DNA from: Aspidiotus rigidus
Lineage: Eukaryota; Arthropoda; Insecta; Hemiptera; Diaspididae
Direction: 5' to 3'
NCBI GenBank assembly: GCA_035079385.1
Contig: JAVHKY010000026.1
Span: forward strand, 2,878,501-2,942,500
DNA: 64,000 nt
How positions within the stretch are numbered: the first letter of the stretch is position 1; each line of letters starts with the position of its first letter. Positions 45,083 through 57,279 of this stretch are shown piece by piece. The position numbers and the translations under genes are program-made. Below the pieces are notes generated by a model that made no database searches, was not told the DNA's origin, and worked only from the letters and a program-made list of their open reading frames with translations.

Positions 45083-45612
45083 TAGAGACCAGATTTTTTG
45101 GCAAGAAAACCTGTGAATTTCGGCTCTTAAATTCAAAAATTCGGCAATATTCGGCATTTAAAAAGAAAGAGGGGGAAATACGGGTTTTTCAGTAAATTTA
45201 TTCACTCTCAATGAATTTCCAACCAAAATTATCTTTCTTTTCACCAGAACTAATCGATTTCGGAAGAAAAAATTTCTCAAAAACTGCCTCAGTTGAGAGT
45301 AAATTCTGTTGATTTTTGCCAATCAAAATTTCATGAATTTTATGACAAAAATAGGCCCAAAATTCAGTATTTTTCAAGTAAAATCTACTTGATTTCAGGC
45401 AAAATTTGGTAATTTTTAACAAAATATTCACGATTTAGCATGAAATTTCTCCGTTCTATTGCAAACTAAGATTTGTAGTAATTTCGGCATTTTTCGGCAA
45501 AATATAATTTTTTTCCTGCGTTCTTCTTATTATGATTCAAACTTCATTTTGATTCTCATTCGTTTCGCCCTTCAGGAGAAAGGGTGCCAAATGCCGAGGA
45601 ATCCGGTCTCTG
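45083..45612. mobile_element. hAT-type miniature element (530 bp) with perfect 8-bp target duplication
   Basis: Left TAGAGACCAGATTTTTTGGC and inverted right CAGAGACCGGATTCCTCGGC. CTCATCAC flanks both sides (45075-45082 and 45613-45620). The interior contains repeated TTCGGCATTTTTCGGCAAAA-like words in both orientations. It belongs to the same family as 45675-45894. Confidence 0.9.
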
Positions 45613-45674
45613 CTCATCACCATTAAAAATCATGTTTTTCACAAGTAGGAAGGGATTATGCTTAAGCTCATAAG

Positions 45675-45894
45675 CAGAGACCGGATTTTTCGGCATTTTT
45701 GATGGAGATTTTCGGCACTAAAAATTCTGTTTTCGGCATTATTCGGCAATAACGAAAAAAGTACCATTTTTTTGCATTTTTTGAATCATTTAATGCTAAA
45801 AATTATACATTTTCCTTCTAAAATTCGGCAAAAACGACGATTTCGGCATTTATTTTTTACTTTTTCGGCATTTTGCCGAGAAATCCGGTCTCTG
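45675..45894. mobile_element. hAT-type miniature element (220 bp) with perfect 8-bp target duplication
   Basis: The inverted ends CAGAGACCGGATTTTTCGGC and CAGAGACCGGATTTCTCGGC differ at one base. CTCATAAG flanks both sides (45667-45674 and 45895-45902). It lies 62 bp from its larger relative. Near-identical ends suggest it is young. Confidence 0.93.
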
Positions 45895-46005
45895 CTCATA
45901 AGGAAACGCGGGAACACACCCATACTGTCTTACCCTCCTCAAGCTAGCGCGAGAAGGTACGTTTTTTTCATATTTTGGACGGCAGTGCCGGACATATTCG
46001 ACTCT

Positions 46006-46345
46006 CTATTTATTAGAAGATAACAATTTCTTCAAATTGTGGATAGAATCTAATCCAGGAGTTAATGAAGGAGTATCATTAAGTTCTTCTTCTTCTTGAT
46101 CTTCACCATTGTCTTCATTTTTGTCATCTCCAAGCTCGTAATGTCGTCTATATTTCTCAGTTCACAGGTTACAACATCATCGTCTATACATTCTCAACCC
46201 GGAAAATGGTTTAGTTCATCATCAACTTCCTCTTGTTCTTCTTCTCCCACATTGTTTGTAGGACCTTCAAAAAATTTAGCTTTTTGGAAACAGTTTGCAA
46301 TGACTTCAGGTTTTACATCATCCCAGGCTGAGAGAAGTAAAGATT
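46006..46345 (-). pseudogene. Tigger/pogo-type transposase C-terminal remnant
   Basis: On the minus strand LLLSAWDDVKPEVIANCF and QKAKFFEG (about 46336-46260) matches the C-terminal AW..V....I.NCF.KAGF block of Tigger/jerky-type transposases. It is followed by an acidic tail with an in-frame stop and one frame change, and then by TPSLTPGLDSIHNLKKLL ending at TAG 46008-46006. The catalytic DDE core is missing. Together with the pogo-type end at 46830-46910 this is a deleted transposon in minus orientation. Confidence 0.7.
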
Positions 46346-46829
46346 TTTATTCTGAAGTGCAGACCCCTAGAAACACAAGATCGCTAACTCGCCATCTACA
46401 CTGTGTTGAATTTTTGTACCCTGAAATCGTTTTCATAGTTTATCCCACCAGATGTCGCAAAGTCGCACTCAATGTTTCTTATGGGAGGAAAAAATTTCAC
46501 GGATTCGCTCGAAGTTAGGCGTGTATGAAAGGAAATTTTATGCAGAATAAATTCACATCTCTTCATTTCTTTGAAAAACTGAATATTTGTGGAGGAAAAT
46601 GAGTTTTAGTGTCAACTCTTCATAAGAGCCTGTGTTAAAGTGCTGAAGGTTGACTGCAGCGATTTTTGTACGCGTGGCAGAACCAACGAACTATTGAAGT
46701 TAGCGATCTTGTGTTTTTAGAGGTCTATATTCTGAAGGCATGTTCTGACGTGATATCTTGTTTGAAAAAGAGCGTTTTACCCGGAGATACAAGAGCGTTT
46801 AGACGTGATATTTCACATGTAAAATGACT

Positions 46830-46910
46830 TGAAAATCAAGGGTCCGAGCAAAAAACGCGTATTAAGCGGGAAGTCGTATTAAACGGGAGCGTTTTAAGTG
46901 GATTTTACTG
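46830..46910 (-). mobile_element. Pogo/Tigger-type terminal sequence
   Basis: Read on the minus strand from 46910: CAGTAAAATCCACTTAAAAC then repeats of CGTTTAATACG and CGCTTAATACGCG. TA at 46911-46912 fits a TA target site. Probably the 5' end belonging to the transposase remnant at 46006-46345. Confidence 0.6.
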
Positions 46911-46991
46911 TAGTTCGATCAAGCAACTATAAAAAGATATTAAAAATTATCTTGATTTATTTGACTCCACCAAAACATTTTTTTTTTTTTC

Positions 46992-47282
46992 ATTCGCATG
47001 AGGACACAACTGTAGGTGCGCTAGAGTCGTGCCCGAAAAGGGGATTCGGCAAAAATTGCCATAAACCTGTATGAAACTAAAACGGGCTGTATCTTTGTCA
47101 ATATTGAAAAATAAAAAAAAGTAGTAAGAGCATTTTTTTATTATTTTCATTCATAGAATAACCTAAAAGAAGAAAAAATTAAGATTTCAACAATTTTCTG
47201 TAACATCCCCTTTTCAGGCAGCTTCCAAAAATGGCCACCACAGTTTTCATAGAGGGCGCCTACTTTGTGTCCTCATGCGAAT
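46992..47282. mobile_element. Short inverted-repeat element (about 290 bp)
   Basis: ATTCGCATGAGGACACAA (46992-47009) is exactly inverted at 47265-47282, with partial pairing further in (GTAGGTGCGC versus GTAGGCGCCC). The interior contains AAAAGGGGATTCGGC near the left and CCCCTTTTCAGGCAGC near the right, also inverted. No coding capacity; family not assigned. Confidence 0.7.
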
Positions 47283-47289
47283 ACGGAAG

Positions 47290-49365
47290 AGCGAGACTTG
47301 TCTATAGATAAAGAAAAGGCAGCCAGTTTAGAATCTTTGAAGTCCTGGTTGTGAGAGGAAAAATAATCAAGAATAATGTTTTTAATGGATATCTGGAGTC
47401 GACGTACAGTCACCCTCTGGTACCATGCTGTATGTTTGGAAATCTACTCGTAGCTTAGGTCAAAAATCATAATTCGATGTGTCTGACTTGTGCAGCAATG
47501 GTCGATTCGACGACCGAAAAATACCATCAAATCGACGGTTGACATTCAAGTACATCAAGGAGTGGGAGATTCACTGTGTAACTAGAATCGAGTAATAATC
47601 ATTGATGAGGTAGAGTGGGATGAAGTAATATACTATCATATGAAAGTTTGTGTCAAGGACATCCTAGAACATCTCTACAATCGATAGTAATACCCGATTG
47701 GGAGTTTGCTACTCCATCCAATCATGCTGGATATGATCTGGATCGCGTTCGTCAGAAGATTGCTCAAAAACACTGTTGCATATTCGGACTTCCAACACCA
47801 AAGCATACCTACATATTGACGAAGCGATAATTATTATTGACTCTATCGATTTTATACAGACTCCGTCACACGTCAGTTCATTGACAACTCCATACCGCAT
47901 GATACTCGCCTTGCTATACCTTTGTTTATCCGCGATTGATAAAATATTTACAGCGGTCCATGTAAAAAGTGTGCGGAACGTGATAGCGCGTAACTCGCTC
48001 AACTGAATCGTGAAAAAGCAAACGAGAGGGAAAGTATTCCGCTGGGTCGATTTTTTCAAATACACGTGCACATATTATACACAGGTACCTAGTATCCCTA
48101 GCTTACCTTAAATACTTTTTATGGAGAACGTGTACATCGTAATCGGCCCGCTATATCGGTAAACGAACAAATCATTACGTTTACCCATCTGTCCATAATG
48201 TACTGACTACGACCTTGAACCCGGTTCGCTGGAAACGTTTTTGGTCAATTGTGCTGATCGCTCAATGGATATCGTGCGCGCATACACGCGAATGACGACG
48301 CTAACGACGCCGACGCGACCAAATCGCGAAGGAAAAGAAAAGCGGTGAAAACGAATTCATGATTCGTTTCTTCGTTTCTCACGATTAAAATTAATACACG
48401 CTAATACTAATCGATCGGTTCGAGATTTGCATTCTCTTCCTTCACGAGGACTCGTGAAGATGCGAGGCGTCCCGCCCGATGAAAAGAGAATAATGAGCGC
48501 GGACATCATTAATAATGATAATTTTTCTTTACACTCTCGTCCATCTCACTGCATATCGCCTAACAACGTGTAAACGATCCTTATTAACTTGTACACATCG
48601 TAATGTTTGCATTTCTCGGAATTGAATAGAAAATAAGTTTTCAGCGCGTTTGATAAATCTTTCGAAACGAATCAACATTTTGACTCGCGAAAGCAATTAT
48701 TATTTGTCCTGTAATTAGTTTCGCGGTTGAGGCTTCTCACCTACGTGAATAGCTTGTTAGATTCTATCTATTCATCGATGGCTCTGCACATATCGTGGGG
48801 ATGGATATTGAGAATAATATCACGCGTCGCACTCATCCCACCAATATAATACTATTTAACACGCATCAACGATGATCTTTTAAGGTCCTAATCCCAAGGA
48901 CGAGTCACTCGTACGTACATTCGTTGAACTTCTTAGTCGCAGTGAAGGACGACATTATTTTGTAATGAGCCTATAGGTACTTCCAAGAAAGTTTACAACC
49001 TACTCCAAACAAGCGCTGATGATGGTATTATCGTGAATTTATGTTTCAAATTTTTAATTCATCATCTGTAAATCTGCCTCCTCTTTTTCTTCGCCGAAAT
49101 TTTTTAAACTTCAGGTCTTTTCATCTAATTGCATACTTGTTGAACCTACGAGTAGGTACACGAATTACCTAGAACCAAGAATTATATGTGAATGATGTTG
49201 TATGCTGCTAGGATGAATACCATCGACGAATCTAAGAATACTATATTTAATTCGTCACGGAGAAGATAAACCTCAAAGTAAGTTCACCGGCAGGTCGCTT
49301 AGCGTCCTTTCTAGGGAAATGGAAACAAATTTAATCACGGCTGACCCGCTCATATTCTCGTGGAT
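47290..49365. other. No gene recognised; CpG-containing single-copy stretch
   Basis: Contains a CpG-dense segment (about 48220-48350, with GCGCGCATACACGCG and GACGACGCTAACGACGCC) unlike the nearby repeats, possibly regulatory. The 120-codon frame at 47709-48071 (-) has no motif and no splice partner. Confidence 0.35.
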
Positions 49366-49369
49366 ACAA

Positions 49370-49830
49370 GGTTACAGGATTCCTTTCGCTTCTACCCCCA
49401 AAAATCGGTTTTTTAAGCATTTTTCTCGAACTGAGCGCAAAAGTCCACTTGAAAATCGAATTGAAATTTGAAAGTTTGAACGATTTTCCAATTTGGAAAA
49501 ATTTTGTTTTTTTTGGGCCCATTAACCACTTTTTGGTGCTTCGAAGGGTTTTTTAAGCGTTTTTTTCGGACTCAGCGCAAAAGTCCACTTGAAATTAAAA
49601 TTTGAAAGTTTGAACAATTTTCCAATTTGGGAAAATGTTGGCCCTTTTTGGGCCCATTAACCCCTTTCGGTGTTTCAAGGAACAGTTCAAGCATTTTTTT
49701 CGGACTCAGCGCAAAATTCCACTTGAAAATCGAATTAAAATTTGAAAGTTTGAACAATTTTCCAATTTGGGGGAATTTTGGCCTTCTTTAGGCCCATTAA
49801 CCCATTTTAGTGCTTCTTAGGATTTTGTTA
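49370..49830. repeat. Tandem repeat, period about 130-140 bp, 3-4 units
   Basis: CAGCGCAAAAGTCCACTTGA and variants occur near 49433, 49574 and 49705, followed by AAATTTGAAAGTTTGAACAA and TTTTGGGCCCATTAACC. It decays after 49830. Confidence 0.8.
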
Positions 49831-49839
49831 CCATTTGTC

Positions 49840-51850
49840 TCGTTTTCCCCGTCCAAATTCACTTAAGAAACAATAATTTGATTGTTAAAATTTTCGAAAT
49901 TCAGTTCAATAATGTAAATTATTTAATTTTCAAACCCTATTTTGGGAACGAACCTTGGCGATTTGGTGAATTTTCGGCTTATTTTGATCCATAACTCAGC
50001 TCAGAAAAGTCGTAGAAACTTCAAATATGGCTCAAATTAAAGATAAAATTGAGATACAAATTTCGTAGGTTCGAAGTATACACCTAACGTTTCGCGTTTT
50101 TACGCTAGAACAGATTTAGTGCAAACTCCCATTTAACTGGTAACATCTTTCTGGTCCACCCTGTATACTCTGTTCGATAATGTTGACTCAGAAGATTAAG
50201 GATATTAAGTTATTAATTATTTGTTCCTTTATTTTATTGATAATAAAAATTAATTTACATTCAATGAATATTTAAATCATTAATATTCAGAAAAATATTA
50301 AGTCTTGAAATATATTTATTTATTTAAATTTAATTTATAAAATTCCTACATTAATTATTTAAAAAAATATTATTTATGATTATTAACAATCCTCCTCCAA
50401 ATTCTGAATTGATGTAGCGCCCCCCCAACCACTTCTCACTATGTCAACTTTCTACCGGCGTTCCTCAGCGTAACTTAGGCGAGCTCAGAACTCTTTGAAA
50501 TTGAAATAATTTTTCTTTTGTTTTCATTAAAAAAGTGAATTACGAATCTAAACTAGGGAAAAGACGCAAAAAAGTTAACTTAAGAATACTGTAGATTATT
50601 TCGATTAAGCCAAGCAATGAAAGATCGGGGCAAAAAATTTTTCACGGTAGATACTTCAAAAATTATGATTAAAGTGTGTCGACCCGGCACTAAGAATCGT
50701 TAATTGACTGAGAGCTGTTCCATTATTGATCCTTAATTGACGGGTACCTATCTTTCGATCGATCGCGTGTGCACGAGAAAATTTCAACGAAAACGAACGC
50801 TATGCGACTGAATAACTCAATATTATATATTATAGAGCCGTGATCGTTTTCTAGTTCCATATTTTGAGATGCAATCATATACTCGATACTCGATACTCTC
50901 AAAATTTCGCTTCGCTCTTACTTTACATCCGTCCGGATGTAGAGACGTATATATGATCTATTTTCGCTTTCTATACACTATCGTATGTCTTCTTTACAGT
51001 TCAATCATTCGACATGAAAATTTCATAATCTGCAGAACGGTGATGAGATGCTGATGCAGATTTCGATTCTACCCGCTGGAAAATAACTTTCATAACCTTT
51101 TATACTTCGAACGTGTAGCGTATAGGATGTACGTCTCCTGAGTATTATTATGAAAGAGCTCTTCGCAAATTATTCGGCGAAGGGATCTGATTACGTAGTC
51201 AATAGAGTCTGAAGAGATTCAGATTTGCGGATGAGATTGGTAACGTTTCAATTCTCTTCCTTTCGCTTCGATTTCACCTTCACGTACCGAAAGATGACCG
51301 TTCGCGATTTCGTGGTAGCGCTTTGTCTTAGCGAGCTTTGCAAAATTTTCTCTTCCTTGGATAAAATCAGTAAACTACAGAAATGTTGACTTAGGTTTAG
51401 GCGACGTCCTCTTTAATAAGCTAATCTAATTTTAAACGTTTGTTGTTTTTTTTTTTTTTTTCTCCTTGCAAACCATAGTAAAACATAGACCGCACTACCT
51501 ATATCAAGGTTTAAAGCGACTACCGCATTACTTTTTCATTAGTCAACATCCGATAGTTTCATTGTTTTAAATAAATGAGCAAAATACAGGTAGTCCTGTA
51601 ACTGCGTGAGATTTTTGCAATAATCGAGAACAAACGCGCGAGCCGACATGCAGTAGGTCTCGATCAATCATTAATGGATTCCAGTACCAGAATACGGAAC
51701 TAGTATAAAGCGAACATGTCTTGAGTTCGATTTTAGAATAATATAGCCTACAAATTTTTTTTTGATGGTACGCGATCGATACTCCTGACGAATTCCATTT
51801 AGATACCCTGCCTAGATTACAATGTTATTCTAATTTACACGAATAACCTC
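49840..51850. other. No gene recognised
   Basis: Very AT-rich TTTAAAT/ATTTAAA sequence at 50200-50390, then apparently single-copy DNA. If the exon at 51858-52001 (-) is real, its intron would extend leftward through this stretch, but no second exon was recognised. Confidence 0.35.
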
Positions 51851-51857
51851 AACGTAC

Positions 51858-52001
51858 CGATTTGTGTGGAAGGAGCACACGCGGAACTAATGCGGTCTCA
51901 TTTTTTGGGACATCATTAGAGAAGAAGATATACAAATTACGGACTACGAGAAAGATCGCGCTAATTGTTAACAATAATAGTCGTCGTACGAAAGTAATCA
52001 T
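51858..52001 (-). CDS. Candidate first coding exon with signal anchor or signal peptide
   Basis: A minus-strand ATG at 52001 (AAAGAAAAGATG context) opens 48 codons: MITFVRRLLLLTISAIFLVV, then RNLYIFFSNDVPKNETALVP and RVLLPHKS. It ends in phase 0 at a good donor, ATCG followed by GTACGT (51857 on). The N-terminus has a short basic part and a hydrophobic core typical of a signal peptide or a type II signal anchor (for example Golgi glycosyltransferases), followed by an N-glycosylation sequon (NET). TATATATA lies 45-50 bases upstream. No downstream exon was identified, so the product is unknown. Confidence 0.4.
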
Positions 52002-52044
52002 CTTTTCTTTTATAGTTTTTGTTGTACAAGCTCGCACCAATTCG

Positions 52045-52052
52045 TATATATA
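52045..52052 (-). promoter_or_regulatory. TATA-like element upstream of the signal-anchor exon
   Basis: TATATATA lies about 45 bases upstream of the minus-strand ATG at 52001, in otherwise mixed sequence. This would require a short 5' UTR. Suggestive only. Confidence 0.25.
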
Positions 52053-52290
52053 GAATGAGACCGAAGTCAATGGCGCGTGTTTGCAATTTTACAAGGTTTT
52101 CGAGATTGGTTTCGATAAAATTGTGACGTTTTGCTTAACACACGCGTAGTTGAGAGTAAATACAAAGCTACCTCATAAAAGAGGGGGAGAGTGTATAATC
52201 CGAATTATAAATTAAAAATATTCTGATGAAGCCAAATAAATTAATGTCTTTTTATAGTTGCTCGATTCAGCCACCAGTTAAGACAAAACG

Positions 52291-52655
52291 ACGGAAATTC
52301 CTTGACGAAGTTAAACGAAAACGCAGGGAACCTGTTCCATGGGTCAAATTGGATTTGGTATTATAGGAATTGAGTTCGGCTCCAAGAGTCTAGATAATGC
52401 AAGCGCCTCTCCCATCATAAGTATATTGTGGCTCGAAAGACTCTCGTCCCCCTTCTGTCACATATTAGTCGAAAATTTTTCTGCTTCCCTTCTACTTGTG
52501 TCTTCGATAACTTCCCTATACTCTGCGCTACAATCTCGAGGAAGCCGTCGTTTTTCCAAGTCCCCCCCCCTCCATGACTTCAATAACCTCGGGCCACTCG
52601 CTCTCGCGGACGAAAATTTCCTGAAAGTACCCCAACAAAAGAGATAGCGGGTTCC
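52291..52655 (-). mobile_element. Minisatellite-family element, decayed copy without the 45-bp array
   Basis: GACGAAGTTAAACGAAAACG then CAGGGAACCTGTTCCATG (about 52304-52341) is the family's right end in minus orientation. GAAGCCGTCGTTTTTCCAAG lies at 52541. A block with CGCTCTCGCGGACGAAAATT then TCCTGAAAGTACCCCAACAA and AGCGGGTTCCCCGCT (52599-52659) matches the inverted block at 44376-44460. Confidence 0.65.
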
Positions 52656-52659
52656 CCGC

Positions 52660-53480
52660 TAAAAAAAAAAATACAAAATGGCTTCCTGTACTTCGACCAC
52701 TTCATATCTTCCTTCAGAACAGACCTGCGACTTGACCTCAGGTCGCAAAATTCAGATAGATCCGTTTTCAAGATTTTTGGGAAGAGATAAGCCCTTAGAT
52801 GCTGTTTACCGTGTTGAAGGTATGTCAGAAATCTGTTTTGGATATGGAGCCTTTGCCTCTTCTCAACAGATTAACGTGGGGGGGTGTTGAAGTAAGAACA
52901 TGTCAAACCCATCCTGAAAGATGACCTTCGGTTGACCGTTGTTATTCTAATTTATCCAAATTCGACAAAATTTTTCGTGTTTACTCTTTTTCCACCATCT
53001 GTAATATCTCGCCAAGCGAATAAAAATAAAACGAATAATTTTTTCAACGACGATATTTTGAGAGAGTGACATCGTCTATGACATCAGCACGGATTCTTCT
53101 TAGTTTTTGTTGGCCACATTGAATATTACTGAAAACTGGTGGCCAATTTTCTCCTTTCTTGCACTTGGAAAAAAACAAACAGAAGGCCACCAAGATGAAA
53201 GACAAATTCATGCATTTTGTCGGTACAGTCTCTTAATTCATGAATTATTTCTCGATATCAAGGCAACGCCTGATTATAAAATTGTGAAAGTCACTATTTG
53301 ACACAGTGTTGACGACATACTCGTAGGTCACTCGATGTAAATAAGTATTACGAAGATGCTGCTGCACCTTCCATTTTTCATCTATTTAAGGGCGTGAAAA
53401 AATACAAAATATTTTGCTTATTAAAATAGGTACGTAAGAATTTTGTTTGGTTTTCGACATCTTGTCGAATTTCCTCTTTT
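52660..53480. other. No gene recognised
   Basis: A 70-codon frame at 52678-52890 (+) starts right after an A-run and lacks a family signature. Otherwise unassigned. Confidence 0.35.
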
Positions 53481-53689
53481 CGCTACCCTATTGACAAAAT
53501 CAGGCTATTTTATGTGTCGTTATGGAGCTGATTTGAGATTTTTCTGGTGCGGACTCTCATTTATGGTACTGAATGATACAGAAAAATTAAAAAGCTGTCG
53601 TTATTGTTTGGTGCTGAGTGTGAAATATGCTACGTTCCTGAGCCGAAAGTTTTTTTCTTTCAGGTACATAACTAACCAAATTTCAAAAA

Positions 53690-54230
53690 TAGGGCCACAA
53701 AGCACCTGAATTTAGTCAGTGACAGGTCGTGTAGCTCTACAGTTTGGTCCATTTTGCCACAGAAAATTGTATTTTGTATCAGGTACTAAAGCAGGTGGCT
53801 TTAAAAACAGGGGAATTATGCACCAGAATTTAAATGAAACCATTCATGTTTCAGGCACGTATTGAGCTCTAGTGAAAGATCAGGTTGTAGAAGTGCCTGA
53901 AATTACCATGCTACAGATAGTGTAGGAACCAGAAAAGTAGAGTTCTGCCACAGAAAATTATACTAAGTATCAGCCACAAAATGATTTAGTTTTTCAAACA
54001 GGCACTGAATGCACCAGAAGTTCTTTCGGCCTAAGTAAAGCGTAAGCAGCATCATGCTGCAGAAAGTCATATATCAGTATCGGCTACTGAATGCGATACT
54101 GTCACACTATTTGAAACAAGCGCAGAGCGCAACTGAATTTCAGTACGCTCCGGATTGTGGATAGGAAGTACGCACCATAATGGACCAGAATAGTCAGACT
54201 AGGAATTCTGTACTGTATGAAATACTAAAA
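53690..54230 (-). repeat. Diverged sub-terminal array (left)
   Basis: Loose repeats of GCCACAGAAAATTGTATTTT / GTATCAGGTACTAAA and GCACCAGAATTTAAATGAA words, period roughly 115-130 bp. Matches in inverse orientation the cleaner array at 57280-57760. Confidence 0.55.
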
Positions 54231-55469
54231 ATATGCAACATTAACAATAGGCGCCGTTAAGGCGCCGCTAAAGAACGTGCTCTTTTTTGTTGTGGTAGAA
54301 TTTGATTACTGTGTTTGTATGTAGTGCAGTCAAATATATGTTATTTTCTGAATCTTGTGGAGTTCGTTAAATGACGAGGATTATTTTTTACGTAACCGGA
54401 TGCTGACTTCAGTTTGCGCGTGCGAAGTTTTCAATTTGCGCGTGCGAAGTGCAGAGATTGTTTTTCCTCTTGTGGGTACAGAACGAGAAGTAAAATATCG
54501 GTAAGTGATAATTTCTTACCTACTATTTTAAAAATAAGTAACTAAAATTTTATTTTTAGAAATATTTTTATGTACCACGTTTTCTATGTGTATATCATGA
54601 TACCAGGCTAATGTTCGTGAAATAAGTACGAATACATCGTAGGTTTTAAGAAGGATGTCCTAATGATAGGGTACGTAGGTTGAAATATTAGAGTATGTAC
54701 TAAAGTAATCGAAACTTCCCAAGGATATAATTCACCATTAAGTTCTTTGGACTCAAAAAATGAAAAGAGAACATCTATCTACAAGTACGGTACATAGGTA
54801 CTCTCTGTTGATATAATTTTTCTAGAAAGGGAAATGAACGCCATGAGTAATGAGATTACCGTCGTAACAGTTTTTCAATTTCAATTTTTTTGCATTCTAT
54901 CCACACTGCATAAAAAATTATGTACGCACATATTATTCACGTGAGTGAAAGTGATAACCTTGTAACATGGGTGATGATTCACTTTGACTCGACTCAGTAC
55001 TTTATACGTATTTAGGTATATTCATTCAGGAGAATCCAATTGAGTGTATGGCAGGCCTGATCATAGTTCAGGACGAATGATGTGTAAAATTTGAAAAGAG
55101 GGTTATTCTGATTCCTAATCACAATAAAATGAGAAACAAGGAAAGTCACAGTGAAGTAGAAAATGAAACGTGCGTGATCACTGCCTGCAATTTCGTAAGG
55201 CTTGCAAGGACGCTCCCTCTGACGGCGTGTTCCCCAATTTGCAATGCTTTAATAAAAAAATATCAAGAATACTCTTTTTCAGCGAATTTGATATAAATTA
55301 TTTTTGTATTAAAACATTTGTATAGTAGGTTATAAAGTTTGCGAGAAAAATTGAAAAAACCCATTTTCGTTGAATGTTTTGTCCGCTGTGAGAGTAGTCT
55401 GCCTCGTTGTAGGCGGAAGTCCATTAGGGATTGCTAAGGAAACCAATTTCAACAAGTTTGCCGAAAGAA

Positions 55470-56065
55470 ACTTTTTTTTTAATAATTTAATTTACACGCT
55501 ACTAGCAGCCTGCCTTCAGGGCTATGAGCTCGGCGAGATTGTGTGATTATATGCGTGAGAGGAAGTTGGCTTGTTGTAAGAAGTTGAATATGTTGGAGGT
55601 GGAGGGGAAGTCGTCTGAAAGTGCCTCTTTATGGTTGTGAGGGATGGATAAGGAATTGCGGAGTTTGGTCAAGTTGGTGCAGCAGAAGATGTGTTGAACG
55701 AATAGGGGGGTTCAGATTCGCAATGAGAGCATGAGAGAGGCATAAGATGAGAGATGAGATGGGTGTGAGTGAGTGAGTCTGGTGTGGCCGATTCTGAGAC
55801 AGGTGATGACTATTTCTTCTCTTCGTGTTGGCAGATTTGAAGAGTCCCATGGGGTGGGAATATTTTTAATTTGGGCTAGTTTGTTTGTGTGTGATTTGAG
55901 ATCAGACCAATGAGTGAACCATGCTCGTATCATGAATTTGTTGATGTGTTTGGAGAGATCTGAGCGTGAGGGGAGGAAAGAGTGGTTGACTAATGGGTTA
56001 TGGGTTGCTAGTTTGGCTGCTTCGTCGACATTTTCTTTCCTGGGATACATGGGAATGCCTTATGC
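55470..56065 (-). mobile_element. LINE 3' fragment (RNase H end to 3' tail), minus strand
   Basis: On the minus strand GIPMYPRKENVDEAAKLATH (about 56056-55990) is the final RNase H block. REEIVITCLRIGHTRLTHSH matches REEVILSRLRIGHTKITHTH of the copy at 6773-9255, followed by VQHIFCCTNLTKLRNS and a 3' UTR ending in an A-run (T-run 55471-55479 on the plus strand). One frame change; truncated at the 5' side. Confidence 0.85.
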
Positions 56066-57279
56066 AACAACTTAGAAACAGTTACTAGGTAACTCTCTGT
56101 AATACTTACACTCTACCTACTACTTTCCTCTTCTCTAGCAACTTACAATACCTTTTCGCGAGCTGATATGACCCATAGAGTAGTCAATTAGCTCAAAAAT
56201 AAAATAAAAAAATAATAAAAATAGATTTTTAATTTTTCAAAGATTATCGTTGAAATTGAAAATCTATACAAGCAGCTCTCATAAAACAGGTTCCCTCTTT
56301 GCCTCAATTAAAGCAGTTAACAAAAGCAGCTCAAAGCAATCCAGGGCAGCCAACAATATGGGCTGCGAGTTTTTTCTTTTCTTCCAAAATTTTCAAAGGT
56401 AGGACACCGCAATCGTCACATTTTGACCCTCTTTATACATTATAATCTTCAGATTTACCCATTTACTTCAATGTCCCTTACCTTTTTCAGAGGCAATTTC
56501 TTCCAGGAATGCTTTTAGTATTTTCTCATGTCAATCGTTCTAATAAAAGACTAGTATTTCTTTATTTCTTCATTTTTATTACGCTAACCGAGTTCTATAA
56601 TATGACAATTGTGAAAATTCGTAATCGCAATGTTTAACAAGGATGGCCCGTCCATATACATCAGTTCCCATCTTTCCTTGATGTATTGCTGATTTGATAC
56701 ACAAATGTGTACTTTTGTCCAACAAAATATGTGAATAAAAAATTTATTTTTCGTTTTGTTACACATGCAGGAAATTCTCAAGTGAATTCACAAGATTTAT
56801 CACAACGGGTGCCTGACGCTATTCCATCCACTCCAGCAAACGAGCAAACCCCTACTTACATGAATTTGTAGTGGTTGTTATAAAATCCTAATTCTGTAAA
56901 TTTACTGTACATTTAGAGAATTAGAGTTTTGATTATTTATGATAATTATATTTATTTAAATAATAATTATTATTCATATTTAATTATAATATTTGTTTTT
57001 ATTATAATTATGTTAATTTCTAGATTAAATTTAATAATAATAACATGAAACAATTTTACAATAATTTTTACGTCCGATTGATTTTCATATTGTCTTTACA
57101 TTTTCCTTATTAGTATTATTTCATTCTTTCTTTTATAAATTTTATAAATCTTCTTTTACTTACTTTGGTTCTTTTGTTTAATCCATAATATTATTATTAT
57201 GATTGAAAGACAATGTAATTTGAAAAGTGAAATTTTTTGTAAATATTTTGAGTGTGATATTATACCTACTGGTTTGAAA

